Shown here in pieces: positions 28,876 to 37,319 of a DNA stretch of 64,000 nt; within the stretch, counting starts at the first letter, position 1; the number at the start of each line of letters is the position of its first letter. The stretch is taken from assembly GCA_965201115.1 (NCBI GenBank), contig OZ241745.1, positions 62,001-126,000 on the forward strand, written 5' to 3'. This DNA comes from JANQOH01 sp965201115 (lineage in GTDB: Bacteria > Pseudomonadota > Alphaproteobacteria > UBA7887). A model generated the notes under the pieces. It did no database searches and was not told the origin of the DNA. It worked only from the letters and a program-made list of their open reading frames with translations. The position numbers and the translations under genes were made by a program.

Positions 28876-30535
28876 CCCGCATTTCTCATACGGGTGGTTG
28901 TCGTGCGGTTTGTGCGTCGTTGGTTGTCGTGCGTGCGTGTTTTCGTGGTCGGGGGGCTTGGCGGGCATTTTCGGGGCGCGTTGGGGCGGTCCGCCGTTTG
29001 GCGGTGGGCCGCGTTCCGGGCTGTTCCTGCGTTGTTGAGGGGAAGGGCGAGAGTGGCCGCGTTACGCCGCGGCGGCGGATAATCGTTGGCAGGCGATACG
29101 GAACTCGCGCTGGAAGGGATGCGCGGCGTTCATGGCGATCTTGACGCGGCGCACGGTGACGCGGACCCAAGCGCCGGTCTTGAGCAGTTTCAGGCGCAGG
29201 CTCCCGCATGTGGCGACCGCCAGTTCGGTGTAGTCGAGGCCGATGCGGCGCAGTGCGCACAGCAACACATAAGCCATGGACGCGAACCACAGGCGCAGCT
29301 GGTTGGCCCGCATGGCCCGCGTCGACGTGCGGTCGGCGAACAAGTCGAGTTGGCACTCCTTGATCCGGTTCTCCATCTCGCCGCGTTGGCAGTAAAGCCG
29401 CTCGTAGAGATGCCGGGCGCGGACCCGATGGGTTGCAATCGAGGTGACGACGAAACGCGGGTTGGCCTTGCCGTGGGTCCACTCGGCCTTGGCGACGACG
29501 CGGCGCGCGCAGCTCCAGCTGTCGCGCGTCCTCCACATGAAGTCCTTGAAGCGGCGTTGCGGCTTGCCCGAACCCGCGCTGTGCGCTTGCGCCGCCGCCA
29601 GTTCGGTCTCGACTTCCGCCGCCAGACGGGGGTTCCGCGCCAAGCCCAACAGGTAATCGACGCCGTTGGCCTCGCACCACGCCATCAGCGCCTCGCGGGC
29701 GAACCCCGAATCGGCGCGCACCATTATCCGCACGCGGGGCCAATGCCGCCGCAACCGCGACACAATCCGCTCAACAGTCTCCACGGCCCCGGCCGCCCCA
29801 TCCTCATTCGCCGGGCGCAACCGCGCCGCCAAAAGATGACGACCGCAAGTCGCATAAAGCGGAAGATAGCAATAGCCGCCGTAGTAGCCGTGGAAAAAAC
29901 GACCCTCCTGGCGACCGTGAAGCCGATCGTCCGTGGCGTCGAGATCGATAACCAAGCGAGCCGGGGGCCGCTTGTGCGCCTCCACAAACAGTGTCAGGAA
30001 CAAATCCTCAATCGCCGAGCCGTCATGCGCGATCCGGCAATACCGCGACGGCCCCGCGCCCCCCAACTCAAGGCGGTTCAGCGTCGATTTGCCCGCAAGC
30101 GGCGCACAGTCCGAACGACGCGACGCCAACTTCCCCGCCAACACGGCCATGACCGGATCGTGACGCAACGCATCGTGGTCGTTCAGGTCCTCATATCCCA
30201 ATGCGATCCCGAACACGCGCTGCATGACCAGCGTCCGAACATCGTGCTCGACAAGATGACGCGCACGCCCATCGGTGAAACAGGCCGCAAACCGATCGAC
30301 CAGACCCACCGCCGCATCCGCCCGGCCAGGCAACAATGCCCCCGCGTCCGACGTCACCGTCCCGCCGTCGAACGCCGCCACAACCGCGCGACCGTCGACC
30401 GGTTGAAAACCGCCCAGCGCCGTGCTACACTCCGTCTGCATCGGGGAACACCTCCGTGCCGCGATATGTGCATACTCAACAACACTATATCGCACACAGA
30501 GCCCCGATGCCCCAAACCCGTATGAGAAATGCGGG
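28876..30535 (-). mobile_element. IS1380-family insertion sequence, copy A
   Basis: A complete 1660-bp element bounded by inverted repeats of about 20 bp that read CCCGCATTTCTCATACGGGT inward from each end. It holds one transposase gene in reverse orientation and about 185 bp of GC-rich non-coding sequence downstream of it. No direct target duplication is obvious: the left flank is GCTGT and the right flank ATAGC. It is inverted relative to copy B and the same length. Confidence 0.93.
29062..30441 (-). CDS. IS1380-family transposase (copy A)
   Basis: A 459-residue DDE transposase. The family signature VIDLDATDDRLHGRQEGRFFHGYYGGYCYLPLY lies in the catalytic core, here spanning about residues 155-187, with further acidic residues in RADSGFAREALM and the conserved ERLYCQRGEMENRIKE near the end (last Glu of the triad). 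I start at the ATG at 30439-30441; longer frames start in the inverted repeat. It differs from copy B by one residue (Thr versus Ile in LKLLKTGAW). It appears intact and possibly active. Confidence 0.95.
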   Translation of the reverse strand: MQTECSTALGGFQPVDGRAVVAAFDGGTVTSDAGALLPGRADAAVGLVDRFAACFTDGRARHLVEHDVRTLVMQRVFGIALGYEDLNDHDALRHDPVMAVLAGKLASRRSDCAPLAGKSTLNRLELGGAGPSRYCRIAHDGSAIEDLFLTLFVEAHKRPPARLVIDLDATDDRLHGRQEGRFFHGYYGGYCYLPLYATCGRHLLAARLRPANEDGAAGAVETVERIVSRLRRHWPRVRIMVRADSGFAREALMAWCEANGVDYLLGLARNPRLAAEVETELAAAQAHSAGSGKPQRRFKDFMWRTRDSWSCARRVVAKAEWTHGKANPRFVVTSIATHRVRARHLYERLYCQRGEMENRIKECQLDLFADRTSTRAMRANQLRLWFASMAYVLLCALRRIGLDYTELAVATCGSLRLKLLKTGAWVRVTVRRVKIAMNAAHPFQREFRIACQRLSAAAA

Positions 30536-30590
30536 ATAGCATCGTTACCCCGGTTTATCGGTTTTCGATAAACCGGGGTAACGATGCTAT
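30536..30590. repeat. perfect 25-bp-arm palindrome abutting IS copy A
   Basis: Left arm 30536-30560 and right arm 30566-30590 are exact reverse complements with a 5-base loop GTTTT. The palindrome starts at the base after the IS end. TATAAT occurs at its right edge (30588-30593). It could be a transcription terminator-like hairpin, a protein-binding site or the end of another small element. Confidence 0.92.
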
Positions 30591-30824
30591 AATCAGGCCG
30601 TCGCGCCGGCTTCCGCGCAAGCGCTCGCGCCGAAGCGCGCGGCGCGCCGACGGCTGCCCGGCTGGCCCTGAAAGCCTGTACCGGAACTCGGTTATGGCGC
30701 TTCGGTCTGACCCAGTCGGCGAACGCTCAATTCGCGAATCGTATATACCAAGCAGCATTTTCCGCTTTGGGGGCTATCGGCCCTACGGCGGCGGCCGAGC
30801 GGAAACCGCAGGCGCAAACGCTAA
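30591..30824. other. 234-bp core between the two inverted IS copies
   Basis: No credible gene is present. An imperfect hairpin occurs around 30598-30655 (GCCGTCGCGCC versus GGCGCGCCGACGGC). The segment 30735-30780 is A/T-richer and includes TATATA. It may be a remnant of the interrupted neighbourhood. Confidence 0.6.
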
Positions 30825-32484
30825 CCCGCATTTCTCATACGGGTTTGGGGCATCGGGGCTCTGTGTGCGATATAGTGTTGTTGAGTATGCACATATCGCG
30901 GCACGGAGGTGTTCCCCGATGCAGACGGAGTGTAGCACGGCGCTGGGCGGTTTTCAACCGGTCGACGGTCGCGCGGTTGTGGCGGCGTTCGACGGCGGGA
31001 CGGTGACGTCGGACGCGGGGGCATTGTTGCCTGGCCGGGCGGATGCGGCGGTGGGTCTGGTCGATCGGTTTGCGGCCTGTTTCACCGATGGGCGTGCGCG
31101 TCATCTTGTCGAGCACGATGTTCGGACGCTGGTCATGCAGCGCGTGTTCGGGATCGCATTGGGATATGAGGACCTGAACGACCACGATGCGTTGCGTCAC
31201 GATCCGGTCATGGCCGTGTTGGCGGGGAAGTTGGCGTCGCGTCGTTCGGACTGTGCGCCGCTTGCGGGCAAATCGACGCTGAACCGCCTTGAGTTGGGGG
31301 GCGCGGGGCCGTCGCGGTATTGCCGGATCGCGCATGACGGCTCGGCGATTGAGGATTTGTTCCTGACACTGTTTGTGGAGGCGCACAAGCGGCCCCCGGC
31401 TCGCTTGGTTATCGATCTCGACGCCACGGACGATCGGCTTCACGGTCGCCAGGAGGGTCGTTTTTTCCACGGCTACTACGGCGGCTATTGCTATCTTCCG
31501 CTTTATGCGACTTGCGGTCGTCATCTTTTGGCGGCGCGGTTGCGCCCGGCGAATGAGGATGGGGCGGCCGGGGCCGTGGAGACTGTTGAGCGGATTGTGT
31601 CGCGGTTGCGGCGGCATTGGCCCCGCGTGCGGATAATGGTGCGCGCCGATTCGGGGTTCGCCCGCGAGGCGCTGATGGCGTGGTGCGAGGCCAACGGCGT
31701 CGATTACCTGTTGGGCTTGGCGCGGAACCCCCGTCTGGCGGCGGAAGTCGAGACCGAACTGGCGGCGGCGCAAGCGCACAGCGCGGGTTCGGGCAAGCCG
31801 CAACGCCGCTTCAAGGACTTCATGTGGAGGACGCGCGACAGCTGGAGCTGCGCGCGCCGCGTCGTCGCCAAGGCCGAGTGGACCCACGGCAAGGCCAACC
31901 CGCGTTTCGTCGTCACCTCGATTGCAACCCATCGGGTCCGCGCCCGGCATCTCTACGAGCGGCTTTACTGCCAACGCGGCGAGATGGAGAACCGGATCAA
32001 GGAGTGCCAACTCGACTTGTTCGCCGACCGCACGTCGACGCGGGCCATGCGGGCCAACCAGCTGCGCCTGTGGTTCGCGTCCATGGCTTATGTGTTGCTA
32101 TGCGCACTGCGCCGCATCGGCCTCGACTACACCGAACTGGCGGTCGCCACATGCGGGAGCCTGCGCCTGAAACTGCTCAAGATCGGCGCTTGGGTCCGCG
32201 TCACCGTGCGCCGCGTCAAGATCGCCATGAACGCCGCGCATCCCTTCCAGCGCGAGTTCCGTATCGCCTGCCAACGATTATCCGCCGCCGCGGCGTAACG
32301 CGGCCATTCTCGCCCTTCCCCTCAACAACGCAGGAACAGCCCGGAACGCAGCCCACCGCCAAACGGCGGACCGCCCCAACGCGCCCCGAAAATGCCCGCC
32401 AAGCCCCCCGACCACGAAAACACGCACGCACGACAACCAACGACGCACAAACCGCACGACAACCACCCGTATGAGAAATGCGGG
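30825..32484 (+). mobile_element. IS1380-family insertion sequence, copy B
   Basis: 1660 bp, the same inverted repeats as copy A, opposite orientation. Together the copies span 28876-32484 and resemble a composite transposon with a 289-bp middle. The left flank GCTAA and right flank TTAGC are reverse complements of each other, not direct repeats. Its right end cuts a reverse-strand gene (32485-32926). At least four single-base differences from copy A are visible, all transitions in the transposase 3' part or downstream region. Confidence 0.93.
30919..32298 (+). CDS. IS1380-family transposase (copy B)
   Basis: 459 residues, identical to copy A by eye except Ile for Thr in LKLLKIGAW. The DDE core and the conserved YRE-like ERLYCQRGEMENRI segment are intact. 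The ATG at 30919 is preceded by GGAGGTG, a good ribosome-binding site within the IS. A longer in-frame start at 30529 would come from the core and left inverted repeat and is rejected. Confidence 0.95.
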   Translation: MQTECSTALGGFQPVDGRAVVAAFDGGTVTSDAGALLPGRADAAVGLVDRFAACFTDGRARHLVEHDVRTLVMQRVFGIALGYEDLNDHDALRHDPVMAVLAGKLASRRSDCAPLAGKSTLNRLELGGAGPSRYCRIAHDGSAIEDLFLTLFVEAHKRPPARLVIDLDATDDRLHGRQEGRFFHGYYGGYCYLPLYATCGRHLLAARLRPANEDGAAGAVETVERIVSRLRRHWPRVRIMVRADSGFAREALMAWCEANGVDYLLGLARNPRLAAEVETELAAAQAHSAGSGKPQRRFKDFMWRTRDSWSCARRVVAKAEWTHGKANPRFVVTSIATHRVRARHLYERLYCQRGEMENRIKECQLDLFADRTSTRAMRANQLRLWFASMAYVLLCALRRIGLDYTELAVATCGSLRLKLLKIGAWVRVTVRRVKIAMNAAHPFQREFRIACQRLSAAAA

Positions 32485-32926
32485 TTAGCCAGTCATAGAC
32501 TGCCGTCCCTTCCTTGACATCAAGGCTGGGGGCAACAGCCTCACACGGCCGAAACGAACGAAAATCGTAGTCTTCCCCACTGTCGTAAACCCCCTTTATG
32601 CCGCGATCATAGCCGTACTCGCCGGTCACCCGCACCACGGTGACCTTTTTCTTCTCGGGTATGCTCGGATACCAAAGCACATCTCGCACCCGGATGTCCG
32701 TGAAAAACGGCTGACACCGTTTCGCGTCTTCTTGTTCCGCGGTCAGCGTCCGGCCAGCCGATGCCGCAGCGACGATTTCGCGCAGATCGAGATCGTCACG
32801 ATAGGACCACCCCATACGCGCCCGACCGGCGATGAGTTCCGCGTACACTCCGGCGATCGGCTCATGCACCCCGGTGATCGGCTCATGGCTCTTGCCATGA
32901 ATCGCTCGTATTTTCCAATGGTTCAT
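32485..32926 (-). pseudogene. IS-truncated paralogue of the 61582-62148 gene
   Basis: From the ATG at 32924-32926 (ribosome-binding site GGAAGG upstream) about 147 codons remain before the IS1380 end. The frame then runs into IS sequence. The product is roughly half identical to the intact gene at 61582-62148: shared landmarks are IRAI, DLREI, DAKR, RDVLWYP-IPE, RVTG-YGYD and DFRSFRPC. About 40 C-terminal residues are lost. Residues 14-25 contain a short internal duplication (HEPITGV HEPIAGV). No known function. In both loci this gene lies upstream of a Type ISP gene on the same strand. Confidence 0.85.
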
Positions 32927-33140
32927 GTCGTCACCTTCCTGCGTGCAATTGACCCGCGCCACGGCCCAGACCGAGGCTGGTTGGATAACGCTACGCCGTC
33001 GCCGTCCCACGAGTCAACCCCCCACGATCTGCCACGGTAACGGTCGGCAGATCGAAACGTGCGGGGCGGCTACGCGGCAGTTGCGCGCCGGGGCGGCAGT
33101 CAATATCGTTGCCGACCGTGCGCATAATGGAGCCTGACCG

Positions 33141-33758
33141 ATGACAACGACCGCAGAATCGCCCCGCCTGACCGCCGCCGACCGTGGCGCCATAGCCGCG
33201 TGCCTGGGCGACGTGAAGGCCATCGTGCGGGGCGAGGGGGCGAATCGGGGGGCGCTGGGGCGGGTAAGCGCGCGGTTGATTGCGCTGGCGGGGCGGCGCG
33301 ATCTGTTTCGGTACGAGCGCTTTCCGGTGCTGGAGGCGGAGCGCGGGAGCCGGAGCAGCGTGTATCTGCTGGCGGAAGACGACGACCATGCGAACGCGCT
33401 GTTCGCGGTATCGGAGCTCGAGGGCAACATGTCGCCGCCGCACGACCACACGACGTGGGCGGTCATCGCGGGCATCGAGGGCGCGGAGACCAACCGGTTT
33501 TACGAGCGCCTCGACGACGGCGCCGCGGAGGGCCGCGCGGAAATCCGCCAGACGCGCGAAGAGGTTGTGAAGGCGGGTACGGCGGTGGCGATGATGCCGA
33601 GCGACATCCACTCGATTCACTGCTTTACCGCCGCGCCGACGCTGAATTTCCATCTCTACGGGCGGTCGATCGCGCATCTGCCCGGGCGCAGGATGTTCGA
33701 CATGCGGAACGGTACGTGCCGCGTGTTTCCGCCGCGCGGCGTTATCCACCGGCTTTGA
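33141..33758 (+). CDS. Cysteine-dioxygenase-like cupin
   Basis: A 205-residue cupin of the cysteine dioxygenase family, non-haem iron thiol dioxygenases that oxidise cysteine or 3-mercapto acids to sulfinates. Iron ligands fit His101 and His103 in PPHDHTTWAVI and a third His in SDIHSIH (157 or 160). The ATG at 33141 follows GGAG. Its stop overlaps the TTG start of a rhodanese gene, a known pairing with sulfur metabolism. A decayed copy of the first ~75 codons lies at about 62338-62565. Confidence 0.85.
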   Translation: MTTTAESPRLTAADRGAIAACLGDVKAIVRGEGANRGALGRVSARLIALAGRRDLFRYERFPVLEAERGSRSSVYLLAEDDDHANALFAVSELEGNMSPPHDHTTWAVIAGIEGAETNRFYERLDDGAAEGRAEIRQTREEVVKAGTAVAMMPSDIHSIHCFTAAPTLNFHLYGRSIAHLPGRRMFDMRNGTCRVFPPRGVIHRL

Positions 33759-35383
33759 ACGACGCGAGCGCCACGGAGGCCGCGGCGCCCGCCGCCGTCC
33801 ACGCGGCGCTGGCGGCGGCGGAGGGCGAGCTCGGCCTGTTCGACGCGCGGGAGCGCGGCGAGCACGCGCGCGGGCATCCGCTGTTCGCCGCGCCGCTGCC
33901 GCTGAGCCGCCTCGAGCTCGATATCGACGGGCTGGCGCCGCGCCGCGCCGCGCCCCTGGTCGTGTTCGACGATGGGCCGCCGGACGATCGCGCCGCGCGC
34001 GCCGCCGCGCGCCTGCGCGGCTTCGGCTATTTGAACGTGCGGGTCATGGAGGGCGGCCTCGCCGGCTGGCGCGCGGCGGGATACGAAGTTTTCGACGGCG
34101 TTCACGTGCCCAGCAAGGCGTTCGGCGAGTTCGTGGAGGCGGAATGCGGCACGCCGCGCCTGACCGCCGACGAGCTCGCCGCGCTGCGCGCCGCGGGCAA
34201 GAAGCACGTCGTTCTCGACAGCCGCCCGCTCGCCGAATACCGGCGCATGAACATTCCGGGCGGGATATGCGTTCCCGGCGCGGAGCTGGCGCGGCGCGTG
34301 CGCGACCTGGCGCCCGACCCGGACACGCTCGTGGTCGTGAACTGCGCCGGCCGCACGCGCTCGATCATCGGCGCGCAATCGCTGATCGACGCCGGCGTTC
34401 CGAACCGCGTGGCGGCGCTGGAGAACGGCACGATGGGCTGGACGCTTTCCGGCCGCGCGCTGGAGACGGGTTCGGCGCGGGCCGCGCCGCCGCCTTCCGC
34501 CGCGGCCGCCGCGTGGGCGCGCGAAGCGGCCGCGCGCGTCGGCGCGCGTTTCGGCGTGCGCGCCATCGGCGCCGCGGAGCTCGCGCGCCTGCAAGCCGAG
34601 GCGGAGGAGCGCACGCTCTATCTGTTCGACGTGCGCACCGGAGAAGAATACGAGGCCGGCCATGTTCCCGGCAGCCGCCACGCGCCGGGGGGCCAGCTGG
34701 CGCAGGCGACCGAGACATGGGCGCCGGTGCGCGGGGCGCGCATCGTGCTTGTCGACGACGATGGCGCGCGCGCGACCGTGACCGCGTCGTGGCTGCTGCG
34801 CATGGGCTGGCGCGAGGCCGCGGTATTCGCGGCGGGGCCGGGCGGCGGCGCGCTCGAAACCGGCCCGGAGCCGCGCCGCGTGTTGGGCCTGACCCCGGCG
34901 CGCCGCGCTTTCGAGATCGACGCCGCGCGCCTGGCGGGCATGTTGCCGGGCCGCGACATGGCGCCGGTCGATTTCGCCACGAGCCGGGAATACCGCGCGG
35001 GGCATATTCCCGGCGCGCTGTGGGGCGTGCGCGCCCGCGCGGCGCGCCTTGCCGCGCGCCTGCCCGATGCGCCGATGATCGTGGCGGTATCGCCCGATTC
35101 GACGCTGGCGCATTTGGCCGCGCCGGATCTGGGCCGCCATGTGCGGGTGCCGGTTCGCGTGCTGCGCGGCGGTACGGCGGCGTGGACCGCCGCCGGGTTT
35201 CCGCTCGAGTCCGGCGGCGCCGGCATTCTCGACGCGGAAGACGACATCCACCGCCTTCCCTACGACGAGCCTCCCGAGCGCATGGAGGCCGCCATGCGCG
35301 CGTATCTGGATTGGGAGACCGCGCTCATCCCCCGCGTCCGTCGCGACGGCGCCGCGCGCTTCCCGCTCTCTCCGGCGCCGTAG
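33755..35383 (+). CDS. Four-domain rhodanese-related sulfurtransferase
   Basis: A 542-residue protein of four rhodanese-like domains. Only the second (about 135-240) has the active-site Cys, Cys197 in VVNCAGRTRS; the first (LVVFDDGPPDD), third (IVLVDDDGARAT) and fourth (IVAVSPDST) lack it. The start is a TTG at 33755 overlapping the cupin stop as TTGA; the first ATG lies much further in. Coupling to a thiol dioxygenase suggests handling of sulfur from cysteine-type thiols. A degenerate fragment of the end of domain 1 occurs at about 61400-61550. Confidence 0.87.
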   Translation: MNDASATEAAAPAAVHAALAAAEGELGLFDARERGEHARGHPLFAAPLPLSRLELDIDGLAPRRAAPLVVFDDGPPDDRAARAAARLRGFGYLNVRVMEGGLAGWRAAGYEVFDGVHVPSKAFGEFVEAECGTPRLTADELAALRAAGKKHVVLDSRPLAEYRRMNIPGGICVPGAELARRVRDLAPDPDTLVVVNCAGRTRSIIGAQSLIDAGVPNRVAALENGTMGWTLSGRALETGSARAAPPPSAAAAAWAREAAARVGARFGVRAIGAAELARLQAEAEERTLYLFDVRTGEEYEAGHVPGSRHAPGGQLAQATETWAPVRGARIVLVDDDGARATVTASWLLRMGWREAAVFAAGPGGGALETGPEPRRVLGLTPARRAFEIDAARLAGMLPGRDMAPVDFATSREYRAGHIPGALWGVRARAARLAARLPDAPMIVAVSPDSTLAHLAAPDLGRHVRVPVRVLRGGTAAWTAAGFPLESGGAGILDAEDDIHRLPYDEPPERMEAAMRAYLDWETALIPRVRRDGAARFPLSPAP

Positions 35384-35389
35384 GCGCGG

Positions 35390-35480
35390 ACTGCCTGGGT
35401 GCGCGGGCGTCCCCGCCCGCACGTCTCAACACACACGAATGTTGCCGGGAAGGGCGCGCACGCCACGCGTCCCCGCCCGC
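35390..35480. repeat. decayed inverted copies of the dispersed repeat
   Basis: GCCTGGGTGCGCGGGCGTCCCCGCCCGCACGTCT at 35393-35426 is an inverted copy lacking one hairpin, and CGTCCCCGCCCGC recurs at about 35467. It fills the gap between the convergent rhodanese and PhyH genes. Confidence 0.65.
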
Positions 35481-35513
35481 ATCGCGCCTTGCGCAGACGC
35501 GCGTTCGGGGCGG

Positions 35514-36362
35514 TCAGGCGGCGTCGGAGCCTTCGATGATCTCCCATTGGTCGGCGGGGGCGTAGAAGTAGGAGCCGGGGCGGAAATCGTGGCCGAGGTC
35601 GCCGAGCAGGCGGCGCTGGCGGGGCGTGCAGCAGTCGGGGATCTGCCCGCGCTCGGGGTAGTCGTATTGGCGCACGAACATCTGGCAGTAGTTGTAGAGC
35701 AGGGTCTTGCGGGCGCGGCCCGAATTGTTGCGCGACGGGCCGTGCCACAGGGCGTGCGGAAACAGGATGCAGTCCCCCGCCTTGCCGAGGAGCGGCACGG
35801 CGCCCGGCATTTCCGGGCCGATCGACGGGTCGCCGAACGCCGGGTAGGGGCGGCGGTGGCTGCCGGGGAACACGGTGAAATTGCCGCTGCCCGGGAACTC
35901 GATATCCGACAGCAGATACATGGCCTTCATCGCGACGGGCGGGCTGGTCTCCGATACGCGGACGCGGCGCAGGGCCTGGCCGCCGTCGGTGTGGGTGTAG
36001 CCCTCGAAGCCGTCGCCCGAGCCGCGCACGATGGCCTGCGTCATGCTGAGGCAGATATGCGGCCCCATGAGGTCCACCACGTAGTCGAATATCGGCGAGC
36101 GGTCGATCAGATCGACGAAGGGCTTGCCGTAGCCGACGAGGTCGCGGCGGTCCATGAACTTCTCGGTACCGGGGTTTATGGCGCTCTCGACCCATTGGTA
36201 ATGGCCCAGGGGGGATTCCATCGGCTCCCATCCCGGCTTTTCGCGCAGTGCGTCCACCTCGCGGGTGTAGAGCGCCACTTCGTCGGGGTTCAGCGCGCCC
36301 TCGATGTAGAGGTAGCCGTCGCTGTCCCAACGGCGGCGCTTGTAGTCGCTCAATCGTTGCAT
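35514..36362 (-). CDS. Phytanoyl-CoA dioxygenase (PhyH) family protein
   Basis: A 282-residue Fe(II)/2-oxoglutarate-dependent oxygenase. The iron ligands fit His124 and Asp126 in GYTHTDGG and the distal His in ALWHGPSRNNSG, followed by an Arg for 2-oxoglutarate (GRARKTLLY). The ATG at 36360-36362 has an excellent AGGAGG ribosome-binding site. The substrate is unknown; paralogues of this family are numerous in marine alphaproteobacteria. An aldolase gene lies upstream on the same strand, about 95 bases away. Confidence 0.88.
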   Translation of the reverse strand: MQRLSDYKRRRWDSDGYLYIEGALNPDEVALYTREVDALREKPGWEPMESPLGHYQWVESAINPGTEKFMDRRDLVGYGKPFVDLIDRSPIFDYVVDLMGPHICLSMTQAIVRGSGDGFEGYTHTDGGQALRRVRVSETSPPVAMKAMYLLSDIEFPGSGNFTVFPGSHRRPYPAFGDPSIGPEMPGAVPLLGKAGDCILFPHALWHGPSRNNSGRARKTLLYNYCQMFVRQYDYPERGQIPDCCTPRQRRLLGDLGHDFRPGSYFYAPADQWEIIEGSDAA

Positions 36363-36457
36363 GGCTTCCTCCTGTCGGTCGCGTGGGCGGCAGGGTAGCG
36401 CGCGGGGGCGCGGGGGGCAAGGCGCTGACATACCGGGGCGCCCGGATTTAGGGGCGC

Positions 36458-37255
36458 TCAGAGGGTTTCGACGAACTTGCGCATGTCTTCGCCGATGCGG
36501 GCCAGCGCGGCGCTGTAGATGAAGCGGTCCCAGCCGATGCAGAAGTGGCGGACGCCGAGATCGGCGTAGCGCTTCGCCTGTTCGGCATCGGCGATTTCCC
36601 AGCGCGGCTGGACGCCGTATTCGATCGACTTGCGGATGACGATCTCCTCGAACGGGCGGATTTCGGGCGTTCCCATCATGCCGGGCCGGCCGCGCGAGAA
36701 ACCGAAATCCGCCGGCCCCCATTGGGTCATGGCGACGCCCCTCGCGCCGGCGGCGGCGAGCACGGCGTCGATGTCGGCAACGGCGGCGTCCTTCTCGATC
36801 ATGACGGCGATCAGCACCGATTCGAGGTCTTTCAGATAGGCGCCGGGTTCGTAGCTGCCGAAGCCGGGGCGGCGCAGCTTGACGCCCATCAGGCCGCGCT
36901 CGCCGGGCGTGTCGGGGCGGACGGCGCGGCAGCAGGCAGCGACGTCATCGGGCGTTCGCACGTCGGTAAACAGCACCGCCTTGAAGCCGGCGCCGAGGGC
37001 GGCCTGCGCCCAAAACCCCTGCGCCTCCTGGTCGAGCTTGATCATCAGCGGCAGGTTTCCGCACTGCCCCGCGCGCGCCAGGTGGTAGAGGCGCTCCATG
37101 TCGAAGGTCGAATACTCGGCGCAGAACTCGCCGTAATCGAACAGCCCCGTGTCGCCGACGATCTCGGGGATGTCGGGGTCGGACGACAGAAAGTGCGTGC
37201 CGACGGTGGGGGCGCCCGAGTCGAATTTCTCGCGCAGCCGGTTGGTCATGATCAT
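36458..37255 (-). CDS. HpcH/HpaI-family aldolase
   Basis: A 265-residue TIM-barrel aldolase of the HpcH/HpaI (2,4-dihydroxyhept-2-ene-1,7-dioate aldolase / citrate lyase beta) family. Typical segments are VGTHFLSSDPDIPEIVGDTGLFD near the start, a MIEKDAAVADIDAVLAA helix carrying the metal-binding Glu, and GVAMTQWGPADF. It probably cleaves a 2-keto-hydroxy acid. ATGs at 37255 and 37249 are both possible. It is likely co-transcribed with the PhyH gene behind it. Confidence 0.85.
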   Translation of the reverse strand: MIMTNRLREKFDSGAPTVGTHFLSSDPDIPEIVGDTGLFDYGEFCAEYSTFDMERLYHLARAGQCGNLPLMIKLDQEAQGFWAQAALGAGFKAVLFTDVRTPDDVAACCRAVRPDTPGERGLMGVKLRRPGFGSYEPGAYLKDLESVLIAVMIEKDAAVADIDAVLAAAGARGVAMTQWGPADFGFSRGRPGMMGTPEIRPFEEIVIRKSIEYGVQPRWEIADAEQAKRYADLGVRHFCIGWDRFIYSAALARIGEDMRKFVETL

Positions 37256-37319
37256 GGCGGGCGGTCCTTGCCAATGACGGGCGGGGCGCGCATGTTACGG
37301 GCCGGAGCGGCGCGCGGCA

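Noticed and set aside
25535..29038. A 1167-codon forward open frame over the Type ISP gene
   Set aside because: Shadow of the conserved reverse gene; its end reads through dispersed repeats.
30529..30918. N-terminal extension of the copy B transposase
   Set aside because: The added codons come from the core, the palindrome and the inverted repeat; copy A lacks an equivalent.
33200..35383. Extending the rhodanese protein upstream to 33200
   Set aside because: That part overlaps the conserved cupin in another frame; the TTG at 33755 fits the domain start.
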